From assembly GCA_013001595.1 (NCBI GenBank), contig JABDMH010000073.1, positions 124,001-188,000 of the forward strand: a stretch of DNA of 64,000 nt, read 5' to 3'. Numbering within the stretch: position 1 is the first letter of the stretch; each line of letters begins with the position of its first letter. This document shows, piece by piece, positions 54,624 through 63,191 of this stretch. The stretch comes from Saprospiraceae bacterium (GTDB lineage Bacteria > Bacteroidota > Bacteroidia > Chitinophagales > Saprospiraceae). Under the pieces are notes generated by a model, which had not been told where the DNA came from, made no database searches, and worked only from the letters and a program-made list of their open reading frames with translations. The position numbers and the translations under genes are program-made.

Positions 54624-54788
54624 GGTACTCTGTCCACCTGGAAGATATTCGTTTATTTATGGCCCCTTTTTGCGAAAGCCTTTGTTGCAAATACTCCACA
54701 GGGCTATGACCATGATTCCGTTTTGACGCCTTGGCTTTCACAAAAATGATCTCAAAATTATTCAACACATTCCAGTGGACAGAGTACC
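54624..54788. repeat. Long imperfect inverted repeat of about 165 bp (MITE-like)
   Basis: GGTACTCTGTCCACCTGGAA at 54624-54643 is the reverse complement of TTCCAGTGGACAGAGTACC at 54770-54788, bar one inserted base. The complementarity continues inward with mismatches, including CTTTTTGCGAAAGCC against ATTTTTGTGAAAGCC, so each arm is about 60 bp with a spacer of roughly 45 bp. Non-autonomous transposable elements have such arms. I see no target-site duplication. Confidence 0.55.
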
Positions 54789-54926
54789 AATTCAGCATTT
54801 CTTAAGTAAATGATCCTAGTGGGCAAGCTTATTTTTCTGCTGATCGAAGAAGTGAAACCGAACATAGCCGTAGCTATCTACCCCGATTGCCATCGGGGTA
54901 GATGATGATGAAGAGCAGGTGGAAAA
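54770..54926. repeat. Dispersed intergenic repeat, copy 2
   Basis: This copy aligns with 31112-31238 over five ordered blocks, for example GATCGAAGAAG, CATAGCCGTAGCTA and GATGATGAAGAGCAGGTG. Between the fourth and fifth blocks it carries a 12-bp stem-loop that copy 1 replaces with a small hairpin. Its left end coincides with the right arm of the long inverted repeat. Confidence 0.6.
54876..54903. repeat. Perfect 12-bp stem-loop
   Basis: ATCTACCCCGAT and ATCGGGGTAGAT pair perfectly around the loop TGCC. No T-tract follows. It lies inside dispersed repeat copy 2, downstream of the DUF4097-like gene on the minus strand, so it may stabilise or end that transcript. Confidence 0.7.
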
Positions 54927-54943
54927 TGCCTGTCCCGAGCTTG

Positions 54944-54961
54944 TCGAGGGGAAGCCCTCGA
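54944..54961. terminator. GC-rich hairpin after the DUF4097-like gene
   Basis: TCGAGGG and CCCTCGA form a 7-bp stem with loop GAAG, about 28 bases beyond the stop of the DUF4097-like gene on the minus strand. There is no T-run, so termination is only a possibility. Confidence 0.35.
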
Positions 54962-54989
54962 TAGTATTAGAAATTTTGGAAATGCTGCG

Positions 54990-56180
54990 CTAGCGCAACT
55001 TGAGATGTCCGTAATGGGCACCAAAATTTAAGGAAGCCTCAGCACCTACATCACCTCGGTAACCACTTAAATCTATCTCACTGTTCTCTCGCCTTTCCCT
55101 GGTCAATGTTAAGCCCGCTGGTAGTGATACATTGACATACCTTCCAGAGACAGCTAGTATGAAATCTTGCAAAGCATCTGTATTGATGCTCACCTTGGTA
55201 TACCTGCTTTCCACATTCATCCCCGTGAAACCTGGATGGATTTGATCTATCTGTAGCCCACCATACGACAACTGGGCATCCAAACCTATGGTGAGCTCGT
55301 CAAGATCAATTCGAGTATACTTAGTCTTTATCTTTAGTTCTTCTATTTTCTCCACATGAATTTCATCATATTTCCCTTCATTAACCAGTGTACCTACCTC
55401 ATCCAAATGATACTTGTCGTATGCAGAATATGCCCTGACTATATTGATACTCTCCACTGCCAATCGTGAATACTTCGAATCTATATCTAATTCATTTGCA
55501 TCCTCAATCCTTAGTTTGTAGTAGCTTATCTCTGCTCTAGTTCTATTGGCTTGAGAAATGACCCCATTCCCATATCCCAGCGACAAGTCAAGGCTTCCAG
55601 AAGTATGAGCGATCTGTAGATCGCCATATTTTTGATCAATTTGCACATCTCCGTCGATGTCTTCTAGCTCAATATCTCCATACTTATTGCTGATTTCCAG
55701 GTGCGCGGTTTTAGGCATCATGACGTGGTAATTAATTCGAATGTCATCGTCTCCCCACCAATCCTGCATAAACCACCAGAACGATTTTTTCGCATCTATT
55801 TCCGTTTTTGCCTTAACAAAGTGATCGCCATGGCTGAAATCGATGTCAATGCGCTCAAAAGTATGATTTGCCTTACTTTCACTTGAAGCATCCACTTCCA
55901 CTGTCACCACTATCTGCACTTCTGCTTTGTCCCAAGTGTCTACATCCACTGCTCCATGGATATTCTCTATATCAACTTTACCTCCTTCTCCCAGTGAAAA
56001 CTGCTTTTCAAAGATCTTGCTAAAGGTTTCGTCTATCCCCGAGCTAGTCGATAATGTGCAGTTATCTTCGGTAAAGTCTGTGAGCGATGATCCCATCGCA
56101 ACCGATACGTTTGTATGGGTACTTAGTAGACAAACTGGAAAGAGGTATGCTAAAAATCTATTTTGTTGCATGTTATTCAT
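54990..56180 (-). CDS. DUF4097-like exported protein with a tyrosine ladder
   Basis: A 396-residue exported protein with a leader (FLAYLFPVCLLSTHTNVSVA). After a putative-adhesin-type opening (VDIENIHGAVDVDTWDKAEVQI) and a Trp-rich stretch at 135-142, residues 160-350 contain short beta repeats, each with a Tyr, often in K-Y-(G/S/T/D). Tyr residues fall at 167, 185, 203, 220, 237, 257, 271, 288, 306, 327 and 348, a spacing near 14-21. This suits a right-handed beta-helix or solenoid. Its start overlaps the anti-sigma-type gene (ATGA), placing it in a sigma-controlled operon. Its function is unknown. Confidence 0.8.
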   Translation of the reverse strand: MNNMQQNRFLAYLFPVCLLSTHTNVSVAMGSSLTDFTEDNCTLSTSSGIDETFSKIFEKQFSLGEGGKVDIENIHGAVDVDTWDKAEVQIVVTVEVDASSESKANHTFERIDIDFSHGDHFVKAKTEIDAKKSFWWFMQDWWGDDDIRINYHVMMPKTAHLEISNKYGDIELEDIDGDVQIDQKYGDLQIAHTSGSLDLSLGYGNGVISQANRTRAEISYYKLRIEDANELDIDSKYSRLAVESINIVRAYSAYDKYHLDEVGTLVNEGKYDEIHVEKIEELKIKTKYTRIDLDELTIGLDAQLSYGGLQIDQIHPGFTGMNVESRYTKVSINTDALQDFILAVSGRYVNVSLPAGLTLTRERRENSEIDLSGYRGDVGAEASLNFGAHYGHLKLR

Positions 56181-56686
56181 ATTGTACTTTCCACACTAAT
56201 CTTCTCTTTAATTACCTTCTCCAGCATGGCAATCTTGGTCTCGTAGGTCGTGATAATGGCCTCAATGAGCTTATTTCGCGCTGACCTTGGGGCATCAGCG
56301 AGTTGACGTTTTAAATCTTTGATCGCTTCATCTATCAGCATCAAATCCCTTTCATCTTCGGTAGCCTGCACGAAACCTTCCAGTTGCTTCGTATGAACCG
56401 CCACTTGTTGAACAAAATATTGCTCTATTTCTTCCAAGTCTTTTCCATGGGAGTGGGCTCCAACAGGACTCTGATCAAAGATATTGTGGTAGAGAAGCAT
56501 GCCCAATGCCACACCAATCAACAGCAGACCCACTGCAGCTGCATGGCGTATCCATGAGATCCTTCCAGACGAATCACTTTTGCTCACTTGTTTAGAGATC
56601 GCCGACCAAACTTCGAGAGACGGGTTGTCATCATCAAACTCATCTCTGTGCTGTCTTATAAACTCCTCCAATCTATTCTCTTTCAT
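56177..56686 (-). CDS. Putative anti-sigma factor, single-pass membrane protein
   Basis: A 169-residue protein encoded 3 bp after the sigma factor gene. The cytoplasmic N-terminus (about 1-45) contains FDDDNPSLEVWSAISKQV, a pattern frequent in Bacteroidota anti-sigma-type proteins. One transmembrane helix (about 48-66, AVGLLLIGVALGMLLYH) follows, and the outer part is a long charged coiled coil. There is no ZAS zinc motif. Position and topology support the anti-sigma call. The ATGA overlap ties it to the DUF4097-like gene. Confidence 0.75.
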   Translation of the reverse strand: MKENRLEEFIRQHRDEFDDDNPSLEVWSAISKQVSKSDSSGRISWIRHAAAVGLLLIGVALGMLLYHNIFDQSPVGAHSHGKDLEEIEQYFVQQVAVHTKQLEGFVQATEDERDLMLIDEAIKDLKRQLADAPRSARNKLIEAIITTYETKIAMLEKVIKEKISVESTI

Positions 56687-56689
56687 TGG

Positions 56690-57235
56690 TTAATCCATTT
56701 TATCTTGCAGTATGTGGCAGAGCCTTTGCCTGGCTCGACTATATTGCGACTTCGATGTACCCACACTAATGTCCAATATTTGACTTATTTCTTGATGATC
56801 GTATCCTTCCATTGCGTAGAGGCTAAATATGGTGCGATAGCCATCCGGCAACTGGCTCACGGCGGTCCTTATTTTTGCTATTTCCTGACTCTTATCTGCT
56901 TCAGGCTTATATTCATCCGATTCAACTTCTGGTTGATTATTCTGAAGTTCAAAAAATATCACTCTTTTCTTTTTGAGGGCATTGATGCACTGGTTAACTA
57001 CTATTCTCTTAATCCAAGCGCCAACTGAAGATTCAAAACGAAAACTCGATAATTTAGCAAACACATCTATAAATGCATTTTGCAATTCGTCTTCTGCCTC
57101 AACTCTGTTACCCAATATGCGTAGGCAAACATTAAACATCGCCTTAGAGTATAGTTTATACAATTCAAACTGAGCATGGCGGTCCCCATCGATGCATCTT
57201 CTCGCCAACTGATCATGCTGCGTGTGGGAGTTCAA
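56690..57235 (-). CDS. ECF-type sigma-70 factor
   Basis: A 181-residue sigma factor. Region 2 (FELYKLYSKAMFNVCLRILGNRVEAEDELQNAFIDVFAKLSSF) and region 4 (LPDGYRTIFSLYAMEGYDHQEISQILDISVGTSKSQYSRARQRL) are complete. It heads an operon with the anti-sigma-type and DUF4097-like genes and may autoregulate it. It differs clearly from the sigma factor at 41 kb, so the two modules are not recent copies. Confidence 0.93.
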   Translation of the reverse strand: MNSHTQHDQLARRCIDGDRHAQFELYKLYSKAMFNVCLRILGNRVEAEDELQNAFIDVFAKLSSFRFESSVGAWIKRIVVNQCINALKKKRVIFFELQNNQPEVESDEYKPEADKSQEIAKIRTAVSQLPDGYRTIFSLYAMEGYDHQEISQILDISVGTSKSQYSRARQRLCHILQDKMD

Positions 57236-57388
57236 AAATCTGACGGTTTTTGCCTGGTTTGTGTCTGAATGACAACAATTATCTGGGGAGGTTGCATTTC
57301 AACGTGAATCTACGGGAAATAGAGACCAGAAATACCTGGGAGACTGTACTGCGAAAATAAGAAGGTGGAACTATAAATACTTACTCGC

Positions 57389-57574
57389 CTATTCTTCTTC
57401 TAGACTGACTCTATTATCCAATTTTTTGTCAACTACATTCTGATCAAGGAAGTCGTTCAACTTGTCTACGGAGTATGTGGATACGATTTCACCTAGTTCA
57501 TTGATCCTGATGTCAAATCCCTTTAAGTCTTCATGGGCTTCGGGTGAACCTTTCTTTGGTATTTTCTTTGGCAT
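57389..57574 (-). CDS. Small conserved protein, function unknown
   Basis: A 61-residue, charged, soluble protein. The phrase KGSPEAHEDLKGFDIRINELGEIVSTY is one I associate with a short hypothetical protein conserved in Bacteroidota, so it is a real gene despite its size. It lies 39 bp downstream of gltX on the same strand and is probably co-transcribed. No domain or function is known to me. Confidence 0.75.
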   Translation of the reverse strand: MPKKIPKKGSPEAHEDLKGFDIRINELGEIVSTYSVDKLNDFLDQNVVDKKLDNRVSLEEE

Positions 57575-57613
57575 ATAATATGTAAACGCATGTTTGCTCT
57601 TAAGAGTGCCATC

Positions 57614-59152
57614 TTAATCTGATATTCCGTCGAAGACCACCGGAGATTTCTGAAACCGGGAACTTACAGTTTTCTTTCCCAGTACCTCCATGATATCAAA
57701 AAGATCTGGCCCTTTGGTGTCACCACATAGAGCGATACGCAGCAGGGGAAGCACGTTGCCAAACGATAGTTCATATTCCTCAATATAGGTATGAACCACA
57801 CTCTTCAATTTTTCTGCTTGAAAATCAGCTTCCGTTACTTCCGTGAGCTTACTTATCAAGGTCAGAAAATGGGTTCTATTTGGCTCCTTCCATTTCTTTC
57901 GCAGCATCTTTCCATTGTATGATTCCACATCATTGAAGAAATAGTGTCCTTCAATTGGAAACTCGCGATATGTTTGGATTCTCGGCTTCAACAATTTTAC
58001 TACCTCAGAGATGTATAGAGACAGGTCTTCGTCTCGCTTACCCTTTAGAAAAGGCAGCACATGATTGGCCAGACTCTCATCTGACTCTGCCTGAATATAC
58101 TGACCATTGTACCAGCGAGCCTTGTCATAGTCAAACCGGGCACCAGCCTTACTAATTTGCTGAATATCGAAAGCTTGGACAAGCTCATCCATGGAAAAGA
58201 TTTCTTGCTCAGTGCCAGGATTCCACCCTAGAAATGCCAAGAAGTTTACTACAGCATCTGGATTAAATCCAAATGAATCGAAGCCCTCAAATGGATCACC
58301 TGTATCATGCCATGCCAACGGAAATACAGGAAATCCAAACTTCTGACCATCTCGCTTACTGAGCTTACCCTTGCCACTGGGTTTTAATATCAATGGTAGA
58401 TGTGCAAAAGTTGGCATGATATCAGCCCAACCAAAAGCTTCATATAACAATACGTGATGAGCTGTGCTAGGCAACCACTCCTCTCCCCGAATGACGTGTG
58501 ATATTTTCATCAAGTGATCATCCACTACATTCGCAAGATGATAGGTAGGTAAGCCATCTGTCTTAAGAATGACTTTATCATCTAGTTCCTTTGAGTGTAT
58601 GCGCACCGACCCTCGTATCTCATCCATGAAGGTAATTTCCCTGGATGCTGGCACCAGCATTCTTACCGTATAGGGCTTACCGTCGGCCACCAGTTGCTCT
58701 GCGGTCTCAGGGCCCAAGGTTAAGCTATTGCGCATAGTCTTTCTGGTGGATTGGTCGTATTTTGGGCCCTTGTTACCCTCTGCGATTTCTCGTTGCCGCA
58801 TGGCCTCGATCTCTTCGGGTGTATCAAAAGCATAGTAGGCGTGACCACTTAGAATCAGTTGATGAACGTAGTGTTCGTAGAGACTGCTGCGTTCTGATTG
58901 GCGGTAGGGTCCGTAGGAGCCTCCTTGGTTAGGTCCTTCATCCGGTATCAATCCACACCAATGCAAAGCCTCCTTGATATATTGCTCCGATCCTGGGACC
59001 AGTCTGGACTGATCTGTATCCTCAATCCTTAGAATAAAGGTGCCTGCGTTCTTTTTGGCAAATAGATAGTTGTATAGTGCAGTTCGTAAACCACCTATAT
59101 GCAGTGGGCCTGTAGGGCTGGGAGCAAAGCGAACTCTTATTGGACCAGTCAT
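57614..59152 (-). CDS. gltX: Glutamyl-tRNA synthetase
   Basis: GluRS charges tRNA-Glu with glutamate. The 512-residue class I enzyme has the HIGH-type motif in SPTGPLHIGGLRTALYN and the KMSKS-type motif in GKGKLSKRDGQKFG. The Zn-binding pocket is not evident, as in many Bacteroidota members. The anticodon-binding C-terminal half is present. A small conserved protein gene follows closely. Confidence 0.96.
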   Translation of the reverse strand: MTGPIRVRFAPSPTGPLHIGGLRTALYNYLFAKKNAGTFILRIEDTDQSRLVPGSEQYIKEALHWCGLIPDEGPNQGGSYGPYRQSERSSLYEHYVHQLILSGHAYYAFDTPEEIEAMRQREIAEGNKGPKYDQSTRKTMRNSLTLGPETAEQLVADGKPYTVRMLVPASREITFMDEIRGSVRIHSKELDDKVILKTDGLPTYHLANVVDDHLMKISHVIRGEEWLPSTAHHVLLYEAFGWADIMPTFAHLPLILKPSGKGKLSKRDGQKFGFPVFPLAWHDTGDPFEGFDSFGFNPDAVVNFLAFLGWNPGTEQEIFSMDELVQAFDIQQISKAGARFDYDKARWYNGQYIQAESDESLANHVLPFLKGKRDEDLSLYISEVVKLLKPRIQTYREFPIEGHYFFNDVESYNGKMLRKKWKEPNRTHFLTLISKLTEVTEADFQAEKLKSVVHTYIEEYELSFGNVLPLLRIALCGDTKGPDLFDIMEVLGKKTVSSRFQKSPVVFDGISD

Positions 59153-59319
59153 AAGAAGTGAATGTCAATATGCGAATCAAATGGTTTACACATATACATA
59201 TTATTTAATTTGATAAAAGTAAGCAGCTCCAAACCAAATTAATACGTTATACGTTTTAACGTCGTTGAGCAAAGAAACAAATTTAATTTTCGTACGCAGT
59301 TTTCCATAACCACTCACTT

Positions 59320-59973
59320 ATGTATTTAGTTAAGACACCAAGTCTCATTCAGAATTTGTTTCCCAACTTCATTTGGAAGTTTGCTGCGAAAGAAAAGAAG
59401 ATCTACCTGACTTTTGACGATGGCCCAATTCCTGAAGTCACCCCATGGGTACTTGAACAACTGGCCCAATATGGTGCTAAGGCAACTTTCTTTTGTGTTG
59501 GCGAAAATGTCAGCAACTATGCCAATGTCTACAACCGGATTATCGAGGAAGGTCATGCGGTAGGCAGTCATACTAACAACCATCTGTCGGGCTGGGGTAC
59601 AGACAATATTCCGTACTTCCATAATGTCCGTAGGGGAGCAACCCTCGTTAAATCTGATCTGTTTCGTCCACCTTATGGAAGGATCAAACCTTCGCAGGTG
59701 CCTTTTTTAATGCGCCACTACAAAATCATCATGTGGGATGTGCTCAGTGGAGATTTTGATCCCAACCTTACCAATGAACAGTGCCTTTCGAATGTGATGG
59801 CCAATACTGATCAAGGATCCATTGTAGTTTTTCATGACAGCTTAAAAGCGGAGGAGAAGCTGAAATATGTATTGCCCAAAGTATTGGCGGCATTCAAGGA
59901 TAGGGGGTTTGAATTTGCCAGCATTTCGCAGGACGACTTGCAGCCTTCCCGATTGATGAAGAAAATCGCTTAA
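59320..59973 (+). CDS. Polysaccharide deacetylase (NodB-fold) family protein
   Basis: A 217-residue protein with the carbohydrate esterase 4 motifs: TFDDGP with the catalytic base/metal Asp33-Asp34, the metal His pair in GSHTNNH, and RPPYGR; a catalytic His lies in VVFHDSLKAEEK. There is no typical cleavable signal peptide, only a hydrophobic patch near residues 9-21, so the location is uncertain. Substrates could be peptidoglycan or another N-acetylated glycan. It is divergent from gltX and precedes a YkvA-type gene. Confidence 0.9.
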   Translation: MYLVKTPSLIQNLFPNFIWKFAAKEKKIYLTFDDGPIPEVTPWVLEQLAQYGAKATFFCVGENVSNYANVYNRIIEEGHAVGSHTNNHLSGWGTDNIPYFHNVRRGATLVKSDLFRPPYGRIKPSQVPFLMRHYKIIMWDVLSGDFDPNLTNEQCLSNVMANTDQGSIVVFHDSLKAEEKLKYVLPKVLAAFKDRGFEFASISQDDLQPSRLMKKIA

Positions 59974-60041
59974 ATCTTTTTTGGTTACTTTAAGGAAACC
60001 AGGCAGTGTCCAGAAGTGTTTACTTTCTGAGACCTAAATAA

Positions 60042-60443
60042 ATGCAGACACCGAAAGAATTTTTAGCACGATTTAAGCAGGGGCTTGAAGAAATCAAGTT
60101 CCTAAATCTTCTAAAGGCTATTGTAAGGAAAGCAAGCATTAAGACCATCTATGTGGGTCTACTCCTCTTCCATGCATACCAGAGAACTGAAACACCCCTT
60201 TGGGCCAAACGTATGGTGCTGGGTACCCTGGCCTACCTGCTCGCACCTATTGATGCCATACCAGACCTATCGCCATTTATTGGATTTACAGACGATTTTG
60301 GTTTGCTCATGTTTGGACTTGTAAGTATAGCCGGATATGTGAATCAAGATGTACGACTGAGTGCCCGGACACAGCTGGAAAAGTGGTTTGGCACCGTTGG
60401 CGACCATGATCTGCTCGAAGTAGAGGAGACACTGAGGCTATAA
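60042..60443 (+). CDS. DUF1232 (YkvA family) membrane-associated protein
   Basis: A 133-residue protein with the YkvA core LAYLLAPIDAIPDLSPFIGFTDDFGLLMFGLVSI, which is the hallmark of DUF1232. One or two hydrophobic segments suggest a membrane anchor. The biochemical role is not known. It lies 68 bp downstream of the deacetylase gene on the same strand. Confidence 0.85.
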   Translation: MQTPKEFLARFKQGLEEIKFLNLLKAIVRKASIKTIYVGLLLFHAYQRTETPLWAKRMVLGTLAYLLAPIDAIPDLSPFIGFTDDFGLLMFGLVSIAGYVNQDVRLSARTQLEKWFGTVGDHDLLEVEETLRL

Positions 60444-60474
60444 AACCTTACATGATGACTGGGGAGGGTTGAAC

Positions 60475-61041
60475 TCAGATGGTCATGATATCAGTCTCTT
60501 TGGATTCAATCAAAGCATCGATCTCGTCTCCAAATGAATGCGTCATTTTTTCAACCTCATCTTCCCTTTTCTTGCCTGCATCTTCCGGATATCCTTCTTT
60601 GACCGCCTTTTTGATGGCATCCATCACCTTGTGTCGGGTGTTCCTGAGACTTATTTTTCCTTCCTCACCCAAGTGTTTTGCCTGTTTCACCAATTGAATT
60701 CTGCGCTCTTCGGTTAGTGGTGGAATGTTAATGCGGACAAATTCACCATCATTCATGGGTGTTAACCCGAGGTTAGCCGAAAAAATCGCCTGTTCAATAT
60801 TGGCAAGCATCGATTTCTCCCATGGTTGAATCGTAATGGTCTTAGAATCGCTGGCAGCGAGATTTGCCACCTGCTTCAACGGCGTTGGATTTCCATAGTA
60901 CTCTACCATTACTCCATCTAACATGGCAGGGGAAGCTTTTCCCGTGCGGATTTTAATCAATTCTTTTTGGAGATGATCAATGGCATCTTGCATTCCAGCT
61001 TTGCCCTCTTGTATAGATTGATTTACTTCTTCAGCTGTCAT
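60475..61041 (-). CDS. frr: Ribosome recycling factor
   Basis: RRF releases the ribosome from mRNA after termination, acting with EF-G. I start at the ATG at 61041 (188 residues), since MTAEEVNQSIQEGKAGMQDAIDHL is the normal N-terminus; the frame extends to a GTG at 61083 that would overlap the upstream gene. The conserved RTGKASPAMLDGVMVEYYG and MNDGEFVRINIPPLTEERR motifs are intact. It follows the zinc peptidase gene closely. Confidence 0.95.
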   Translation of the reverse strand: MTAEEVNQSIQEGKAGMQDAIDHLQKELIKIRTGKASPAMLDGVMVEYYGNPTPLKQVANLAASDSKTITIQPWEKSMLANIEQAIFSANLGLTPMNDGEFVRINIPPLTEERRIQLVKQAKHLGEEGKISLRNTRHKVMDAIKKAVKEGYPEDAGKKREDEVEKMTHSFGDEIDALIESKETDIMTI

Positions 61042-61075
61042 TATCAGTACTTTTTGATTAAGATAGTAATTCTTA

Positions 61076-61774
61076 TCAATCACGCATTCTCATAATCAAA
61101 TAAAGCAACATAACCAATGCTGATAAGGCAGCAGCCACGTAAGTCATCGCAGCCCATTGCAGGGCGTCCTTGGCGCCATCATATTCAGTGCCTGTTACTA
61201 CACCACTCTGATCTACCCAGACCATAGCGCGTTTGCTGGCATCAAACTCAACTGGCAAGGTTATGAAGCTAAAGAGTGCAGTGACGGCAAATGCTACAAT
61301 GGTAATCATAAGAATGGTCTGGCTACCACTGGCTCCAGCGCCAAAGCCTCCCAGTGCAAGAAAAAGCAACCACTGCTGTGCCCTAGATGAAACCTTGACG
61401 AGGGGCACTAGACCCGATCGTAACTTTAGCATGGGATAGGCGGTGGCGTGCTGAACCGCATGACCACATTCATGCGCTGCCACAGCTGTAGCAGCCACAG
61501 ATCGTCCGTGATACACGTCTGGGGACAAGGCCACGGTTTTATTCATGGGATTGTAGTGATCAGAAAGGAAGCCCTGTGACTCCACCACTTTCACATCTTG
61601 AATTCCATAAGATGATAACATAGACTCGGCAACTTCCCTTCCAGATAACCCTCTTCGGGTAGGTACTTGACTGTAGTGTGCAAATTTTGACTTGAGTCTG
61701 CCACTAACAAACATGCCGATCAGGCTCATCAAACCTGCAACGAGCATGTAACCCATATATCCTCCTGACATCAT
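61076..61774 (-). CDS. Zinc metallopeptidase (YugP-type membrane protein)
   Basis: A 232-residue membrane protein with an N-terminal hydrophobic segment, the HExxH zinc motif (His101-Glu-Cys-Gly-His105 in AAHECGHAVQHA) and two or three C-terminal transmembrane helices. The upstream LSPDVYHGRSVAATAVAA region is conserved in the family. Substrates are unknown. It lies between serS and frr, all on the minus strand, as a run of translation and housekeeping genes. Confidence 0.9.
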   Translation of the reverse strand: MMSGGYMGYMLVAGLMSLIGMFVSGRLKSKFAHYSQVPTRRGLSGREVAESMLSSYGIQDVKVVESQGFLSDHYNPMNKTVALSPDVYHGRSVAATAVAAHECGHAVQHATAYPMLKLRSGLVPLVKVSSRAQQWLLFLALGGFGAGASGSQTILMITIVAFAVTALFSFITLPVEFDASKRAMVWVDQSGVVTGTEYDGAKDALQWAAMTYVAAALSALVMLLYLIMRMRD

Positions 61775-61817
61775 ATTCTAGCGTTTCTCTATTTATTTAA
61801 TTCACTATCTGCAAACA

Positions 61818-63101
61818 CTAGCTGATTTCCGTAAAACCAGTGTATTTGTGCAGTACCTCTGGTATATTAATGCCTTTGGCAGTTTGATTGTTCTCCAAGA
61901 TGGCAGCTACAATACGTGCCAATGCTAGAGCACTGCCGTTGAGTGTGTGTACCAACTGAGGTTTTTCCTTGCCTTTACGGTACCGGACCTTTAGACGGTT
62001 ACTTTGAAAACTTTCAAAATTTGACACAGAGCTCACCTCCAGCCATTTTTCCTGGGCGGCAGAATACACCTCAAAATCAAAAGTTAGCGCTGAAGTAAAA
62101 CCCAGATCGCCACCGCATAAGCGCAATATCCTGAAAGGAAGTTCCAACTTGAGTAGTAAAGATTTCACGTGTTCCACCATTTCTTGGAGGATCTCGTATG
62201 AAGTACTCGGAAGGGCGAATTGTACAATCTCAACCTTGTCGAACTGATGTACCCGATTGAGACCTTTTACATCAGCGCCATAAGAACCAGCTTCTCGCCT
62301 AAAACAAGGCGTATAGGCAGTGAGTTTTATGGGCAACTCATCGAAATCTACGATCTCGTCGCGAAAAATATTTGTCACTGGTACTTCAGCAGTTGGTATT
62401 AGGTAAAGATTATCGAGCTCGGTATGATACATCTGACCTTCCTTGTCCGGCAGTTGGCCTGTCGCTGTTGCTGAATCTTCATTGACAAGTAATGGAGGAG
62501 CTACCTCCTCATAGCCAGCCAATCGCGCTTCATCAAGAAAGAAGTTGATCAGTGCCCGCTCCAGCTGAGCACCTTTACCTCGAAACAAGGGAAACCCTGA
62601 ACCGGTGATCTTCACACCCAACTTAAAATCGATCAAATTATACCTTGAGGCTAACTCCCAATGGGGCTCTGCCGCGAATCCTTCAAAAGTGGGCCATGCT
62701 CCATCCCAATCCTGGACAACTTCATTATCATCGTCTCCATCACCTTTCGCAACAGAATGATGAGGGATGTTGGGTAGAAGGAATAGAGCTTCTTTTAGCT
62801 CAACCTCCACTTCTTTCGCTCGGCCTTCCAGCATTTTGATATGATCTTTTTCACTTGCCACCAGCTCACGCATCACGTTGGCTTTATCTTTCTGCCCATT
62901 TTTAAAAAGCGCGCCAATTTCTTTGGAATACTTATTCACCTTTGATAAGTGCTCGTCTAAACCGGTTTGAGTCGCTTTTCGCACATCATCCAATTGGATA
63001 ACTCGATCAACAAGTGCCAACTGATCTTCTGAGAAGTTTCTTTTGCGCAAGCCTTCCTCAACCCTAGCTCGATCATCTCGCATTATATTTACATGAAGCA
63101 T
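61818..63101 (-). CDS. serS: Seryl-tRNA synthetase
   Basis: SerRS charges tRNA-Ser with serine. The 427-residue class II enzyme has the N-terminal coiled coil that binds the tRNA long arm (about 30-100) and motif 2 (FRREAGSYGADVKGLNRVHQFDKVEI) and motif 3 (LNGSALALARIVAAILENNQ). All key residues are intact. It is divergent from rho, with a 250-bp region between the starts. Confidence 0.96.
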   Translation of the reverse strand: MLHVNIMRDDRARVEEGLRKRNFSEDQLALVDRVIQLDDVRKATQTGLDEHLSKVNKYSKEIGALFKNGQKDKANVMRELVASEKDHIKMLEGRAKEVEVELKEALFLLPNIPHHSVAKGDGDDDNEVVQDWDGAWPTFEGFAAEPHWELASRYNLIDFKLGVKITGSGFPLFRGKGAQLERALINFFLDEARLAGYEEVAPPLLVNEDSATATGQLPDKEGQMYHTELDNLYLIPTAEVPVTNIFRDEIVDFDELPIKLTAYTPCFRREAGSYGADVKGLNRVHQFDKVEIVQFALPSTSYEILQEMVEHVKSLLLKLELPFRILRLCGGDLGFTSALTFDFEVYSAAQEKWLEVSSVSNFESFQSNRLKVRYRKGKEKPQLVHTLNGSALALARIVAAILENNQTAKGINIPEVLHKYTGFTEIS

Positions 63102-63160
63102 ATCGTTTACCTTTAAGCCAACTCAGACCATACTACAGGTCAAACAAGACAATTTTTTGG

Positions 63161-63168
63161 CAAATATA
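63161..63168 (-). promoter_or_regulatory. Candidate -7 promoter element of serS
   Basis: On the minus strand the bases read TATATTTG, a TAnnTTTG match 60 bases before the serS ATG. No well-spaced -33 TTG is visible. A plus-strand -7 element lies about 25 bases away at 63192-63199. Confidence 0.4.
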
Positions 63169-63191
63169 CTGGAACCATCAAAAAATAACTG

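Larger units (their letters stand above)
54530..54989. other. 460-bp repeat-rich intergenic region
   Basis: The gap between two minus-strand genes holds no open frame of note. It contains a long imperfect inverted repeat (54624-54788), the second copy of the dispersed repeat (54770-54926) with a 12-bp hairpin, and a GC-rich 7-bp hairpin at 54944-54961. No transposase remnant is recognisable. Confidence 0.7.

Noticed and set aside
54700-54725. GCTATGACCATGATT in the repeat-rich gap looks like the M13/lacZ reverse-primer site found in cloning vectors.
   Set aside because: Only about 15 bases match; the flanks show no polylinker, lacZ or other vector sequence, and the stretch lies in the spacer of an inverted repeat. 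I treat it as coincidence.
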